Positions 27,062 through 35,487 of a stretch of 64,000 nt of DNA are shown here, piece after piece. The translations under genes and the position numbers were made by a program. The stretch comes from Phycisphaeraceae bacterium (GTDB lineage: Bacteria > Planctomycetota > Phycisphaerae > Phycisphaerales > UBA1924): NCBI GenBank assembly GCA_019636795.1, contig JAHBWW010000003.1, positions 620,001 to 684,000 on the forward strand, given 5' to 3'. Numbering within the stretch: position 1 is the first letter of the stretch; every line of letters begins with the position of its first letter. A model generated the notes under the pieces. It did no database searches. It was given only the letters and a program-made list of their open reading frames with translations, and was not told where the DNA came from.

Positions 27062-27928
27062 TCAGCGTAGGACACGCTTGTCCCGCTCGGCGACAACATA
27101 GCACACAAACGTCTGGCACGCCTCACCCTTCATCGTCGGCCTGAACACCCCGTTCCCGCCGCCCTTCCCGTCATCCCCTTCCCAGTACACCGTCACCTCC
27201 CCAAACCCCGCCTCGGCAAGCAACTCCCGAATCTCCGGCAGCGACCACACCCGCCAGTCATACCGAAACGCCCTCTCCATCTTCGTTCCATCCGGAAACT
27301 CAAAGTGGATATAGCACCGGACCTTGTTCGTGATCGGGTTGAACGTCGCCTGCTCCCAGACATACGTATAACCCTTCATTGCACGCTTCTCTTCAACCTC
27401 CAGAATCGACTCGCTCCCCCCATAAAAATCCAGAAAGAACACGCCACCCTTCCCCAGCGAGCGATGCACCGACCGAAAGTACTCCTTCATCAAAGCACGC
27501 GTGTCGAAGATCCAGTAACTGAAGTTCATCGCCAGAATGCAATCCATCCGCTTCGCATTCCCCGGCTTCAGCACATTCCGATTGATCAACTGCACACGCT
27601 CCTGCTCCTCGGGCGACAGCGACGCAACATGCCGCGCTGCGCCCCAATCCAGCGTCTTCTGATCGATGTCCAGCCCCACCGCCACATTCGTAAGCCTTCG
27701 ACGCACCCACTCCACAGAACTGTTTCCCGTTCCGCAAAAATCCTCGCGCAGCCTCGAAGCATGCCGCCCGCGCAACTTCTTGTACACTCGATCAATGAAA
27801 TCGATTTCCGCCACCACGTTCTGCACCGTGCGCTCATACAGCACATGCCGGTCAGCCGTCGCCGCGGTCAATGTCACAGCCTTCTTCTTGCCCGGTTTCG
27901 TCTGGCGCTTCGCAGTCGTTTTGCTCAT
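27062..27928 (-). CDS. Class I SAM-dependent methyltransferase
   Basis: 288 residues from the ATG at 27928 (MSKTTAKRQ). Codons further upstream in this frame run through tRNA-Leu and are not coding. SAM fold: EDFCGTGNSSVEWVRRR (motif I-like), VAVGLDIDQKTLDWGAARH (acidic end of beta2), MDCILAMNFSYWIFDTRALM (motif II), GGVFFLDFYGGSE. The start is Lys/Arg-rich. The substrate is unknown; position before a polyprenyl synthase gene might hint at quinone synthesis, but the sequence is not UbiE/MenG-like. Medium certainty on the role, high on the fold. Confidence 0.85.
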   Translation of the reverse strand: MSKTTAKRQTKPGKKKAVTLTAATADRHVLYERTVQNVVAEIDFIDRVYKKLRGRHASRLREDFCGTGNSSVEWVRRRLTNVAVGLDIDQKTLDWGAARHVASLSPEEQERVQLINRNVLKPGNAKRMDCILAMNFSYWIFDTRALMKEYFRSVHRSLGKGGVFFLDFYGGSESILEVEEKRAMKGYTYVWEQATFNPITNKVRCYIHFEFPDGTKMERAFRYDWRVWSLPEIRELLAEAGFGEVTVYWEGDDGKGGGNGVFRPTMKGEACQTFVCYVVAERDKRVLR

Positions 27929-27968
27929 GGGGCCGAGAGTGTAGCGAACCCGGCACACCTTCGCGCAT

Positions 27969-27992
27969 AAAAAAAGCCCGCCAGACGGCAGG
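27969..27992 (-). terminator. Terminator after tRNA-Leu
   Basis: Minus strand: GCCTGCC, loop GTCT, GGCGGGC, then seven T, just 3' of the tRNA. Confidence 0.75.
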
Positions 27993-27995
27993 CAA

Positions 27996-28081
27996 TGCGG
28001 ATGAGAGGGCTCGAACCTCCACGGGATTTTACTCCCACTAGGACCTGAACCTAGCGCGTCTGCCAATTCCGCCACATCCGC
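27996..28081 (-). tRNA. tRNA-Leu (CAG)
   Basis: 86 bases. Acceptor GCGGATG / CATCCGC with discriminator A; class II long variable arm (GTGGGAGTAAAATCCCGT); T arm GGTTCGAGCCC. The anticodon stem CTAGG/CCTAG encloses the loop TTCAGGT, anticodon CAG. CCA is not encoded. Confidence 0.95.
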
Positions 28082-28129
28082 GAACATTGGGCCCTAAGCC
28101 TAGACCACAACCACCCGGTCGGCAACGTC

Positions 28130-28882
28130 TCATAGGCCAACCTGGCCCGCCTTGTATCTCGACACAAACCGCTCATAGTCCGCCGGTGTATCCACACCCA
28201 CCGAGTTCACCCTCTCAATCGCCACCGCAATCTCATACCCATGCTCCAGCACCCGCAACTGCTCAAGGGCTTCAGCCACTTCCAGAGGCGTCGGTTCCAA
28301 CTCCACATACTGCCGCAGAAACTTCACCCGATACGTGTAAATCCCCACATGCCTCAGACGCCGCACCTCCCCACCATCGCGTGAGCAAGGTATCGGAGAT
28401 CGCGAAAAATACATCGCTCGCTCGATCGCATCAAAACCAGTCCGCGTCACCACCTTCACCACATGCCGACTCACAAAATCCGACTCTTCCTCGATCGGCG
28501 TGGCCACCGTCCCCATGTCCGCCCCCGACATCTCCAGCACCCGGATCGCTGCATCCACCACCGCAGGCTCAAGCTCCGGCTCGTCCCCCTGCACATTCAC
28601 CACCACCTGCTCATCCCCCAGACCAAGCACCTGCGCAGCCTCCGCAAGTCGGCTCGAACCATTCGGATGCGCCTCCGAAGTCAGCACCGCCTCCCCACCA
28701 AACCCCCGCACGCGCTCCGCCACCACCTCGGCGTCCGTCGCCACCACCACGCGCGTCGCCCGGCTCGCACGCGCAGCCTCATACACATGCTGAATCAGAG
28801 GCTTGCCCGTCTTGTCCGCAAGCACCTTCGCAGGAAACCGCGTCGATCCCAGACGGGCCGGAATAATGACCACCGCGTCCAT
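28130..28882 (-). CDS. kdsB: 3-deoxy-manno-octulosonate cytidylyltransferase (CMP-Kdo synthetase)
   Basis: 250 residues, normal for KdsB. The N-terminal nucleotide-binding signature is VVIIPARLGSTRFPAKVLAD; further motifs are RVVVATDAEVVAE, VVNVQGDEPELEPAVVDAAI, YFSRSPIPCSRDG and HVGIYTYRVKFLRQY. It activates Kdo with CTP for lipid A-core assembly, so the organism makes LPS. It follows the TPR-like gene by 6 bases on the same strand. Confidence 0.95.
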   Translation of the reverse strand: MDAVVIIPARLGSTRFPAKVLADKTGKPLIQHVYEAARASRATRVVVATDAEVVAERVRGFGGEAVLTSEAHPNGSSRLAEAAQVLGLGDEQVVVNVQGDEPELEPAVVDAAIRVLEMSGADMGTVATPIEEESDFVSRHVVKVVTRTGFDAIERAMYFSRSPIPCSRDGGEVRRLRHVGIYTYRVKFLRQYVELEPTPLEVAEALEQLRVLEHGYEIAVAIERVNSVGVDTPADYERFVSRYKAGQVGL

Positions 28883-28888
28883 CGCGTG

Positions 28889-30409
28889 TCAGTCCTTCAG
28901 TTCATCGAGCAACTTCTTGATCTCCGCCCGCTTCTCGCGAATGTCGCGATAACTGAACCTCTCCATCGCGATCCCCGCTGCCAGCTCATCCGCCTCTTCC
29001 GCAGAGTTCCGCTCACGCTCGCGCGACGCCTTGACCATCAGCGCCGCCATCAGGTAATACCGAAGCTCCAGCGCCAGTTCGCCGCGATCGTCAACCAATT
29101 CCGTAATCGCTCGCCGAAGCGTCGTGATGGCCTCCGACTCCCACCCACTCAGGTTCGAGAACGCACGGCCCATGTAGTACAGCACCATTGCCCGATTCTT
29201 CGAATCGCCTTGCGCTTCCTGAAAGTACTGGATCGAATCATCAAAACGACCAAGTTCAAACAGTTTCTTGCCCAGCAGAAACTTCAACTGTAGATCAGTC
29301 GGATAGTTCTGCACCCGCAACTCGAGCTCCGCCAGTTCAACCCGGTCCAGTTCCTTGTGCAACGATTCCACCCGCGCCTGCGCATCAACGTCATCGGGCT
29401 TCTTCTCCGCAATCTGCTTCGCATGCGCCAGACTCCGGCGCGCAAGTTGAATCTGAATATCTCCCGACTTCTGCCTGAATCGAAACTGCCTCGTCGTCTC
29501 ATACGCAGAGTTGTACACCGTCATCGCCCGAAGATGGTCCCCAGCCTTCCCACGCTCCAGAAGGCGCTTGGCGTAATTGTCGATCGCAATGACATCTCCC
29601 GGCTTGTCCTGATATTCCTTTTCCGCCGCAACAACCAGCCGGTCCTTCTCGTCATCAGTCCGGACCATGCGGTCACCCGCCTCCAGATCCGCCTGCTTGG
29701 CCGCGTTGCGAATGTTCTTGCGAAATCCACCCTCCTGCCCGATCTGATCGAACCCCCCGCTCGCCATCGTCTGCTGCGCCATCATGTTTCGCACTTCAGC
29801 CTGCAGCGCCCCGTCCGACTGGTCCAACTGCTGGGCAATCACGCCCGCCTCCACCGCCAGCTTGAAGTTCTTGGCCGCGTTGAACACATCCATAAGACGC
29901 ACAAACACGTCCTTGCGAGGCTTCTTTTCCCGCTTGGCCAGCGTAAACGCCCGCTCTCCGAAGAACCCCGCGATCTCTTCAGCGTTCACGCCCCCCGCAG
30001 CTTCCCCAGCCTTCAAATTCGCAATCATGTCCGCAGGCTTGAACGCCACCACGGTCAGTTCCGACAAATACCGCCGCACCGCGCCCTTGGCATCCGACGC
30101 AACCTTCGCAATATCCTTGCTCGGCACCTTCTTGCCGCTCGCATTCATGTACTCACCCGCAGCCTGCATCAGATTCTTAACCGCAGAGAGATCCATCGGA
30201 TCCCATCGCAACCCCCGAAGCCACAACTGCACCGAGTACTCGAAGTTCGATGACTCGTACGTCGTCCGCGCGTGCCCGAAGAAGTTCGCCGCCTTGTCTG
30301 GCGAGAACTCATCCCCACTTTCGCCCGAACTCGAAGCGTCGCCCGCGTCATCGCCCTGCAGCGGCTTCTTTTCGTCTTCGTCCTGAGTCTTTTTGCCGAA
30401 CAATGCCAC
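28889..30409 (-). CDS. TPR-type helical hypothetical protein
   Basis: 506 residues; GTG start with GAGGG 7 bases before it. An N-terminal acidic linker (~8-35, DDAGDASSSGESGDE) follows MALFGKK. The rest is alpha-helical with TPR-like units (FELGRFDDSIQYFQEAQGDS, AMVLYYMGRAFSNLSGWESE near 390-430) and charged coiled regions. No signal peptide. Probably a cytoplasmic protein-protein interaction scaffold; no enzyme motif. It precedes kdsB directly. Similar long TPR proteins beginning MALFGKK may be planctomycete-specific, but I cannot verify this. Confidence 0.75.
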   Translation of the reverse strand: MALFGKKTQDEDEKKPLQGDDAGDASSSGESGDEFSPDKAANFFGHARTTYESSNFEYSVQLWLRGLRWDPMDLSAVKNLMQAAGEYMNASGKKVPSKDIAKVASDAKGAVRRYLSELTVVAFKPADMIANLKAGEAAGGVNAEEIAGFFGERAFTLAKREKKPRKDVFVRLMDVFNAAKNFKLAVEAGVIAQQLDQSDGALQAEVRNMMAQQTMASGGFDQIGQEGGFRKNIRNAAKQADLEAGDRMVRTDDEKDRLVVAAEKEYQDKPGDVIAIDNYAKRLLERGKAGDHLRAMTVYNSAYETTRQFRFRQKSGDIQIQLARRSLAHAKQIAEKKPDDVDAQARVESLHKELDRVELAELELRVQNYPTDLQLKFLLGKKLFELGRFDDSIQYFQEAQGDSKNRAMVLYYMGRAFSNLSGWESEAITTLRRAITELVDDRGELALELRYYLMAALMVKASRERERNSAEEADELAAGIAMERFSYRDIREKRAEIKKLLDELKD

Positions 30410-30513
30410 GCCAAGCCCTCAAGCCAGTTAGGAACCCATTCTGCCGAGCGTCAGTCTAGGTCGCACATGCCCCCGGTGCCCCCGCCGAACCCTCTCCAGC
30501 GTACCATCGGGCC

Positions 30514-31071
30514 ATGAACCCCGATCCGGCAACACTTCGCATCCGGCTCTACCCGGATCCCATTCTGCGGCAAAAGGCACAGCCCATCGACCTCTCCCCA
30601 GGCATTGCCGCCATTGCCAACCGCATGCTCGAACTCATGCGCGAAGCAAACGGTATCGGACTTGCCGCTCCTCAGGTCGGACTCCCCTGGAGACTCTTCG
30701 TCATCGACATCCCCGAAGGCGAAGACCGCGACCCGGGCGCCTCACCCCCGACCGCCACTCAAGGACCCATCGTCTACATCAACCCCGAACTCTCCCAACC
30801 CGCCCGCACCGTCGAGATTCATGAAGAAGGTTGCCTCAGCCTCCCCGACATCCATGGCGATGTCATCCGCCCCAGCGAAATCACCGTCACCGCAACCGAC
30901 CTCCAAGGCAACCGTTTTTCACATCGCGCCACCGGGCTTTTCGCCCGCTGCGTGCAGCACGAGTTCGACCATATCGATGGCGTCCTCTTCCTCGATCGCA
31001 TGGTACAGGCATCTCGCGCCAGCGTGCGCGCGCAGGTGCGAGAACTCGAACGACGCGCCGGTCTCCGCTGA
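30514..31071 (+). CDS. def: Peptide deformylase
   Basis: 185 residues. The three PDF motifs are intact: GIGLAAPQVG (I), EEGCLSLPDI (II, metal Cys) and QHEFDHIDGV (III, two metal His and catalytic Glu). It removes the formyl group from nascent N-terminal Met. It is followed 18 bases later by fmt in the usual def-fmt pair. Confidence 0.96.
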   Translation: MNPDPATLRIRLYPDPILRQKAQPIDLSPGIAAIANRMLELMREANGIGLAAPQVGLPWRLFVIDIPEGEDRDPGASPPTATQGPIVYINPELSQPARTVEIHEEGCLSLPDIHGDVIRPSEITVTATDLQGNRFSHRATGLFARCVQHEFDHIDGVLFLDRMVQASRASVRAQVRELERRAGLR

Positions 31072-31089
31072 TCTCGCATATCCTGCATC

Positions 31090-32070
31090 ATGCGACTCGT
31101 GTTCTTCGGCTCAGGTGCTTTTGGCCAACCCTCCTTCGAGTTTCTCGCCAGGCAGCACACCGTCCTCGCCGTAGTCACCCAACCCGACCGCCCCGCAGGA
31201 CGGGGCTCTCACCTCTCTCCAACTCCGATCGCCACTTGGGCTGCGGACGCTCTGCCCGATGTCCCGCTGCTTCGCCCACCCTCAATCGCCGACCCCGATG
31301 TCGTAGCCCGCCTCCGCACGCTCGAAGCCGACGCTTTCATCGTTATCGCTTTTGGCCAAAAACTCGGGCCAAACCTGCTCGCCGATCGCTTCGCCATCAA
31401 CCTGCACGCTTCACTCCTGCCTCGCTGGCGCGGTGCAGCACCAATCAACGCTGCCATCCTCGCTGGCGACGCCGAAACCGGAAATTCCGTCATCACACTC
31501 GCCAGTCGCATGGATGCGGGCCTTATTCTCAGCCAGTCCACCCGCCCCATCGAGCCTCATCTCACCGCTGGCGAACTTCACGATCTCCTCGCCAGCGACG
31601 GCCCCGCCCTCATCGCCCGCGTCCTCGACGCCCACGCTTCGGGCACTCTGCACCCGCGCGAGCAGGATGAATCCATCATCACCCTTGCTCCCAAACTCCG
31701 TCGCGAAGACGCATGGGTCGATTTCAATGCCCATGCCCGACAGGTCCGCAGCCGCATCCACGCGCTCACCCCCTGGCCCGGGGTCGCCATTTCCATCAAT
31801 TCAGCCCAACTCAAGATCCTCCGTGCGAAATCGCACGACACCCATACCGATCAATCAATCGAAACCGCGCCCGGCATCCTCCTCGACCCCGACCATGGCC
31901 TCATCGCCTGCGCACATCGCTCCGCTCTCGAACTGCTCGAAGTTCAGCCCGCCGGAAAGAAACCCATGACCTGGCAACAATTCCGACTCGGCAAACAATC
32001 CCTCACGAGAGGCGTTCAGGTCGCCTCGGTCGTTCCACCCGCCCCGATCACCCCCTCAACATCGCCATGA
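31090..32070 (+). CDS. fmt: Methionyl-tRNA formyltransferase
   Basis: 326 residues. Signatures: MRLVFFGSGAFGQPSFEFLA, VVTQPDRPAGRG, the formyl-THF catalytic block NLHASLLPRWRGAAPINAAI, and TLASRMDAGLILSQ. The C-terminal OB domain includes DAWVDFNAHARQVRSRIHA. It pairs with def and overlaps the next start by ATGA, indicating translational coupling. Confidence 0.95.
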   Translation: MRLVFFGSGAFGQPSFEFLARQHTVLAVVTQPDRPAGRGSHLSPTPIATWAADALPDVPLLRPPSIADPDVVARLRTLEADAFIVIAFGQKLGPNLLADRFAINLHASLLPRWRGAAPINAAILAGDAETGNSVITLASRMDAGLILSQSTRPIEPHLTAGELHDLLASDGPALIARVLDAHASGTLHPREQDESIITLAPKLRREDAWVDFNAHARQVRSRIHALTPWPGVAISINSAQLKILRAKSHDTHTDQSIETAPGILLDPDHGLIACAHRSALELLEVQPAGKKPMTWQQFRLGKQSLTRGVQVASVVPPAPITPSTSP

Positions 32071-32639
32071 CCACTCTCTGGGATCTTCTTCGCCATCCGA
32101 TTGCGCCCAGGGCCAAACTCAAGCCCCTTGCGCCATCGCTGCGCCCAGCATCGCGCCAGATCTCACGCGCACGCCCCGCACAACTTCGCTATGAAACAAT
32201 GCAGCGCGAAATGCTCTCGCGTTATCAGATTCGCGTGCGCAAATGGCGCAACAGCACCTCCGGCGTCGCGTGGCAGGTCACCTATCGCGATGGCACAGTC
32301 GCACGACTCATCGAGTCCCCACGCCCCTGTGGACCGGTCTCCGCAGCCGTATTTCTCCACGAAATCGGACACCACGCAATCGGGTTCAATGTCTTCTCTC
32401 CACGCTGCCTCGAAGAACGCCAGGCCTGGTGCTTCGCACTCGATCAGATGGAAGCCTGGAACCTGACGATCACCGATGCCGTGCGCAAACGCGTCCACCA
32501 ATCACTCGTCTACGCTGTTGCAAAAGCACGTCGCCGCGGGCTCAAAAGCCTGCCCGCAGTCCTCGTGCCTTATCTGCGCGAAACCGAAGGCGGAACCTTC
32601 CTCGATCCGCGTTCCAGCGACGCCAATGGACCTTCCTGA
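32067..32639 (+). CDS. Hypothetical protein with HExxH motif, coupled to fmt
   Basis: 190 residues. Start at the ATG that overlaps the fmt TGA (ATGA). The central segment AVFLHEIGHHAIGFNVFSPR contains HEIGHH, a zinc-metallopeptidase HExxH pattern. After it come RCLEERQAWCFALDQMEAWN and a basic helix. Two further Cys and a Glu (EERQAW) could supply a third metal ligand. No signal peptide or membrane segment. The N-terminus is basic (ARPAQLRYETMQREMLSRYQ). No family recognised; a zinc-dependent peptidase or toxin-like role is an inference from the motif. The 3' end overlaps the convergent membrane-protein gene by 70 bases. Confidence 0.72.
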   Translation: MTTLWDLLRHPIAPRAKLKPLAPSLRPASRQISRARPAQLRYETMQREMLSRYQIRVRKWRNSTSGVAWQVTYRDGTVARLIESPRPCGPVSAAVFLHEIGHHAIGFNVFSPRCLEERQAWCFALDQMEAWNLTITDAVRKRVHQSLVYAVAKARRRGLKSLPAVLVPYLRETEGGTFLDPRSSDANGPS

Positions 32640-33226
32640 CCAAGCCTGACCACACCCACAGAACTGCTCAGACGCATCGCGTGATCGCGCGCCCACGAAC
32701 CCAGACTCAACATCACGATCAAGTTCCACAGCACCACCGCCGCGCCGAGCAGATACATCGGGTTGCCGGGCGCCAGCGGACACACACTCGCAATCAACCC
32801 CGCCAGTGCAGTCTGCGCCCCAACCGCCGCACTACTCGTAGCAGCACACAGCGACAACCCCATCACTCCGCTCGCCGCCGCGATCGACAACGGCAGCACA
32901 AACCGATCAAGCAGATGCGCATCAGTGAACCCCGCCACATCAACCAGCCCCACGATCAGATGCCCGATCAGACCTTCCAGAGGCTCGAACCAGAATCCAA
33001 CCAATCCCGCCAGCCCGGCTGCAAGCAGCACAGCCCCGTTGAACACCCGCCCAGAAAGTAGAAAAATCCCAAGAAAAACGCACGAAAAAACAAAACCGAC
33101 CCCAAACGCCGTTTCGACGAGCCCACGCTCCCACGATGCCAGCGCCACCAGCCCCAACACCCCCAGACTGCCCGCCCAGACCACCGCTCCGATGGCATTC
33201 AATCGTCGTATCAATTTGTGATCCAT
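32570..33226 (-). CDS. Hypothetical multi-spanning membrane protein
   Basis: 218 residues from the ATG at 33226, with GGAGAA 9 bases upstream. About six hydrophobic helices (AVVWAGSLGVLGLVALASW, VGFVFSCVFLGIFLLSG, GAVLLAAGLAGLVGFWF, LPLSIAAASGVMGLSLCAA, YLLGAAVVLWNLIVMLSLG). The C-terminal ~30 residues are basic and overlap the 3' end of the convergent HExxH gene, so the real stop may be right but the overlap is unusual. No family recognised. Confidence 0.65.
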   Translation of the reverse strand: MDHKLIRRLNAIGAVVWAGSLGVLGLVALASWERGLVETAFGVGFVFSCVFLGIFLLSGRVFNGAVLLAAGLAGLVGFWFEPLEGLIGHLIVGLVDVAGFTDAHLLDRFVLPLSIAAASGVMGLSLCAATSSAAVGAQTALAGLIASVCPLAPGNPMYLLGAAVVLWNLIVMLSLGSWARDHAMRLSSSVGVVRLGQEGPLASLERGSRKVPPSVSRR

Positions 33227-33356
33227 CGCGAGAGTTCTCCATTGTCGCCTCGCAACGTATCGACACAATCGATCTTCGATTTCATATGCACCGCCCGCAC
33301 CATTCGCCCAGGCCGCACCAGACGCACACTTTCTGCTTCTCTGCGTCCGAGAACAG

Positions 33357-34601
33357 TCAATCCGTACCCACAATGACCGGTTCGCCATTCCCGCGCAAAC
33401 GCTCGATCTCGCGTTCTGCCTCCTCAAGCCGTTCGATCAGTTTGGAGCGTTCGCCAGCGAAGTGATCGCGCTCCGATGCCGCGGCACCCAGCAGCTTGCT
33501 CTGCACGTTGAACATCAACGTCATCGTCACCGCAAACGCCAGCACAAGCACAAGAAACCCGCTCGCGACCAGTGACTGCAACCAGTACCGCTGCATCGAC
33601 TTCTGAAGCAGATACCACGCACTGTCTCGCTTGGCCTCGATTGCTTCCCCAGCCAGGAATCGCCGCACATCGCGCCCCAGTTCACCCGCCGTCTGATATC
33701 GGCCCGCCCGACTCTTGCTCAGTGCTTTGAGCACGATCGCATCCACCTCCGAGTGAATCCCCTTGGCCCGCAGACTCGGGCGCACCGGCTCCACTTTGGC
33801 GATCGAATCGAGCACATCACGCAAAGACCCATCCACCTTGTACGGAAACTCCCCGACCAGCAACTGATACAGAATCACACCCAGCGAATACACATCCGTC
33901 CGCACATCAATTTTGTTCGACTCCCCCAAGGCCTGCTCCGGGCTGGCCCAAGGGATCGAACCCACGAACTGGCCCGTCATCGTCATCTGCGTCACCGTGG
34001 ACTCTTCAGACCCGTTTTCATCACCCGTCAGTTTGGCAAGTCCAAAATCAAGCACCTTCGGCACGCCTTGCGGATCCACCCGGATGTTCCCCGGCTTGAG
34101 ATCGCGATGAATTACGCCTTGCAGGTGCGCCGTATTCACCGCTTCACACACCGTCGCAAACAGCCCCAGACGATCCAGCACCGTCAGCTCCATCAACTTC
34201 ACATGCTGATCGAGCGGCAAGCCCGCCACATAGTCCATCACAAAATAGCAGCACCCCCCGCAACTCCCGCTGTCATGAATCGTCACGATGTGCGGGTCGT
34301 TCAACTGCGCAAGCACCTGCACCTCGCGCTCGAAGCGCGCCAGGTCGTGCTCGCCGGCGAACGGCCCCTCGCGCATGACCTTGATCGCGACCTTCCGCCG
34401 CGTCGCTTCCTGAATCGCAAGGTACACAACCCCTTGCCCCCCGCGATGGATCTCCTTGAGCAGGCGATAGCCCGGAATCGACCCGCCACCAGGCCCACGC
34501 GTCCCTCCCACCACGCCGTGCTGCGCCTGAATTCGGGCGGCTTCAATCAGATCCGTCTCTAACGAGCGCGGAGGAGTCGGAGAACTCGGGCTCGTTGACA
34601 T
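33357..34601 (-). CDS. Membrane-anchored Ser/Thr protein kinase (PknB-like, Hanks type)
   Basis: 414 residues. Kinase domain ~44-316: glycine loop IHRGGQGVVYLA, VAIK with Lys74, catalytic loop HRDLKPGNI (165-173), DFG at 185-187, and SIPWASPEQA in the activation segment. One membrane helix lies at ~341-364 (LQSLVASGFLVLVLAFAVTM), then a short coiled coil (~376-403, ERSKLIERLEEAEREIERL). The large WD40/TPR extracellular sensor seen in many planctomycete kinases is absent. It lies 32 bases after the sigma-factor gene on the same strand, a common planctomycete pairing. Start supported by AGAGG. Confidence 0.92.
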   Translation of the reverse strand: MSTSPSSPTPPRSLETDLIEAARIQAQHGVVGGTRGPGGGSIPGYRLLKEIHRGGQGVVYLAIQEATRRKVAIKVMREGPFAGEHDLARFEREVQVLAQLNDPHIVTIHDSGSCGGCCYFVMDYVAGLPLDQHVKLMELTVLDRLGLFATVCEAVNTAHLQGVIHRDLKPGNIRVDPQGVPKVLDFGLAKLTGDENGSEESTVTQMTMTGQFVGSIPWASPEQALGESNKIDVRTDVYSLGVILYQLLVGEFPYKVDGSLRDVLDSIAKVEPVRPSLRAKGIHSEVDAIVLKALSKSRAGRYQTAGELGRDVRRFLAGEAIEAKRDSAWYLLQKSMQRYWLQSLVASGFLVLVLAFAVTMTLMFNVQSKLLGAAASERDHFAGERSKLIERLEEAEREIERLRGNGEPVIVGTD

Positions 34602-34633
34602 CGAAATCCTCTCTCACACGCGACTCTTGCCAA

Positions 34634-35251
34634 TCAACCCGCATCCGTGAAGAACCGCGATGCCGCGCCCATCGACTCCTTGAGCCTCTCGTGCGCCCGC
34701 GCCCGAAGCATGTAGATCGCCCCCGCAGAGCGTCCCAACTGCTCGGCAACTTCTGCCGCGCCAAGACACTCCAGATCGTAAAGCCTTACCACGCGCTCAT
34801 AATCAGGAGGCAAGGTGCCGAGCGCCGCCTCCAGAAACTGCTTGGCCTCATCCTTTGCAGCATGCCGACTCGGTGTCGTATCCGACGACCCCAACATCTC
34901 AACCAGCGCCACAAATGAATCCGAGTTGCCCTTGGGCTGTACTTGCCGCCTCGGGTCCGGCCTCTTGGCAGCCTGCAACCCACGCACCGCATCGCGCAGA
35001 TTGTTCTCCGCCACATGCCCCAGCCATGCCATAAACGAACCAGGCCCACGAGACTGAAACTGATTGATCAGCAGGAACGCCTCCAGGTAGGTCACCTGCA
35101 TCACGTCGTCCTCATCGAGCGCGGTTCGCCACTGAGCCCCGATGCGGCCCTTGACCCGGTCACGGACCATGGGTCCGAAAATCCTCAGCAGATCACACAG
35201 AGCCTCCTCGTCCCCCGCCACCGCGCGCGAAACCAGTTGCTCCTCATTCAT
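34634..35251 (-). CDS. ECF-type RNA polymerase sigma factor
   Basis: 205 residues from the ATG at 35251 (MNEEQLVSRAVAGDEEAL). Sigma region 2: ALDEDDVMQVTYLEAFLLIN and GSFMAWLGHVAENNLRDAVR. Region 4: LGTLPPDYERVVRLYDLECL and GAAEVAEQLGRSAGAIYMLR (HTH). It belongs to the planctomycete ECF sigmas linked to Hanks kinases, and the kinase gene follows directly. Such pairs suggest phosphorylation-controlled transcription. No anti-sigma factor is visible. Confidence 0.88.
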   Translation of the reverse strand: MNEEQLVSRAVAGDEEALCDLLRIFGPMVRDRVKGRIGAQWRTALDEDDVMQVTYLEAFLLINQFQSRGPGSFMAWLGHVAENNLRDAVRGLQAAKRPDPRRQVQPKGNSDSFVALVEMLGSSDTTPSRHAAKDEAKQFLEAALGTLPPDYERVVRLYDLECLGAAEVAEQLGRSAGAIYMLRARAHERLKESMGAASRFFTDAG

Positions 35252-35487
35252 GTCCGATTGAAGCGGATTCGACACGTTCACCCCACCAGTTCTGCACATC
35301 CGTGCGACACCCATAAACCCAGCACCAGACAGTGTACAAATATCCCGGGCCGCGTCAAAGCCCACTTTCACGTCCTGATCAAAATTCCACGCACCCCTCC
35401 CAAAGTCCCCACACCCTCAACAAGCGGTTTCCGAACCTCCCGCTCACACCTTTCCCTCCTCCCACACACTTTCCTACGCTCTCAACC

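Noticed and set aside
27929-28087. N-terminal extension of the methyltransferase
   Set aside because: It reads through tRNA-Leu and its terminator.
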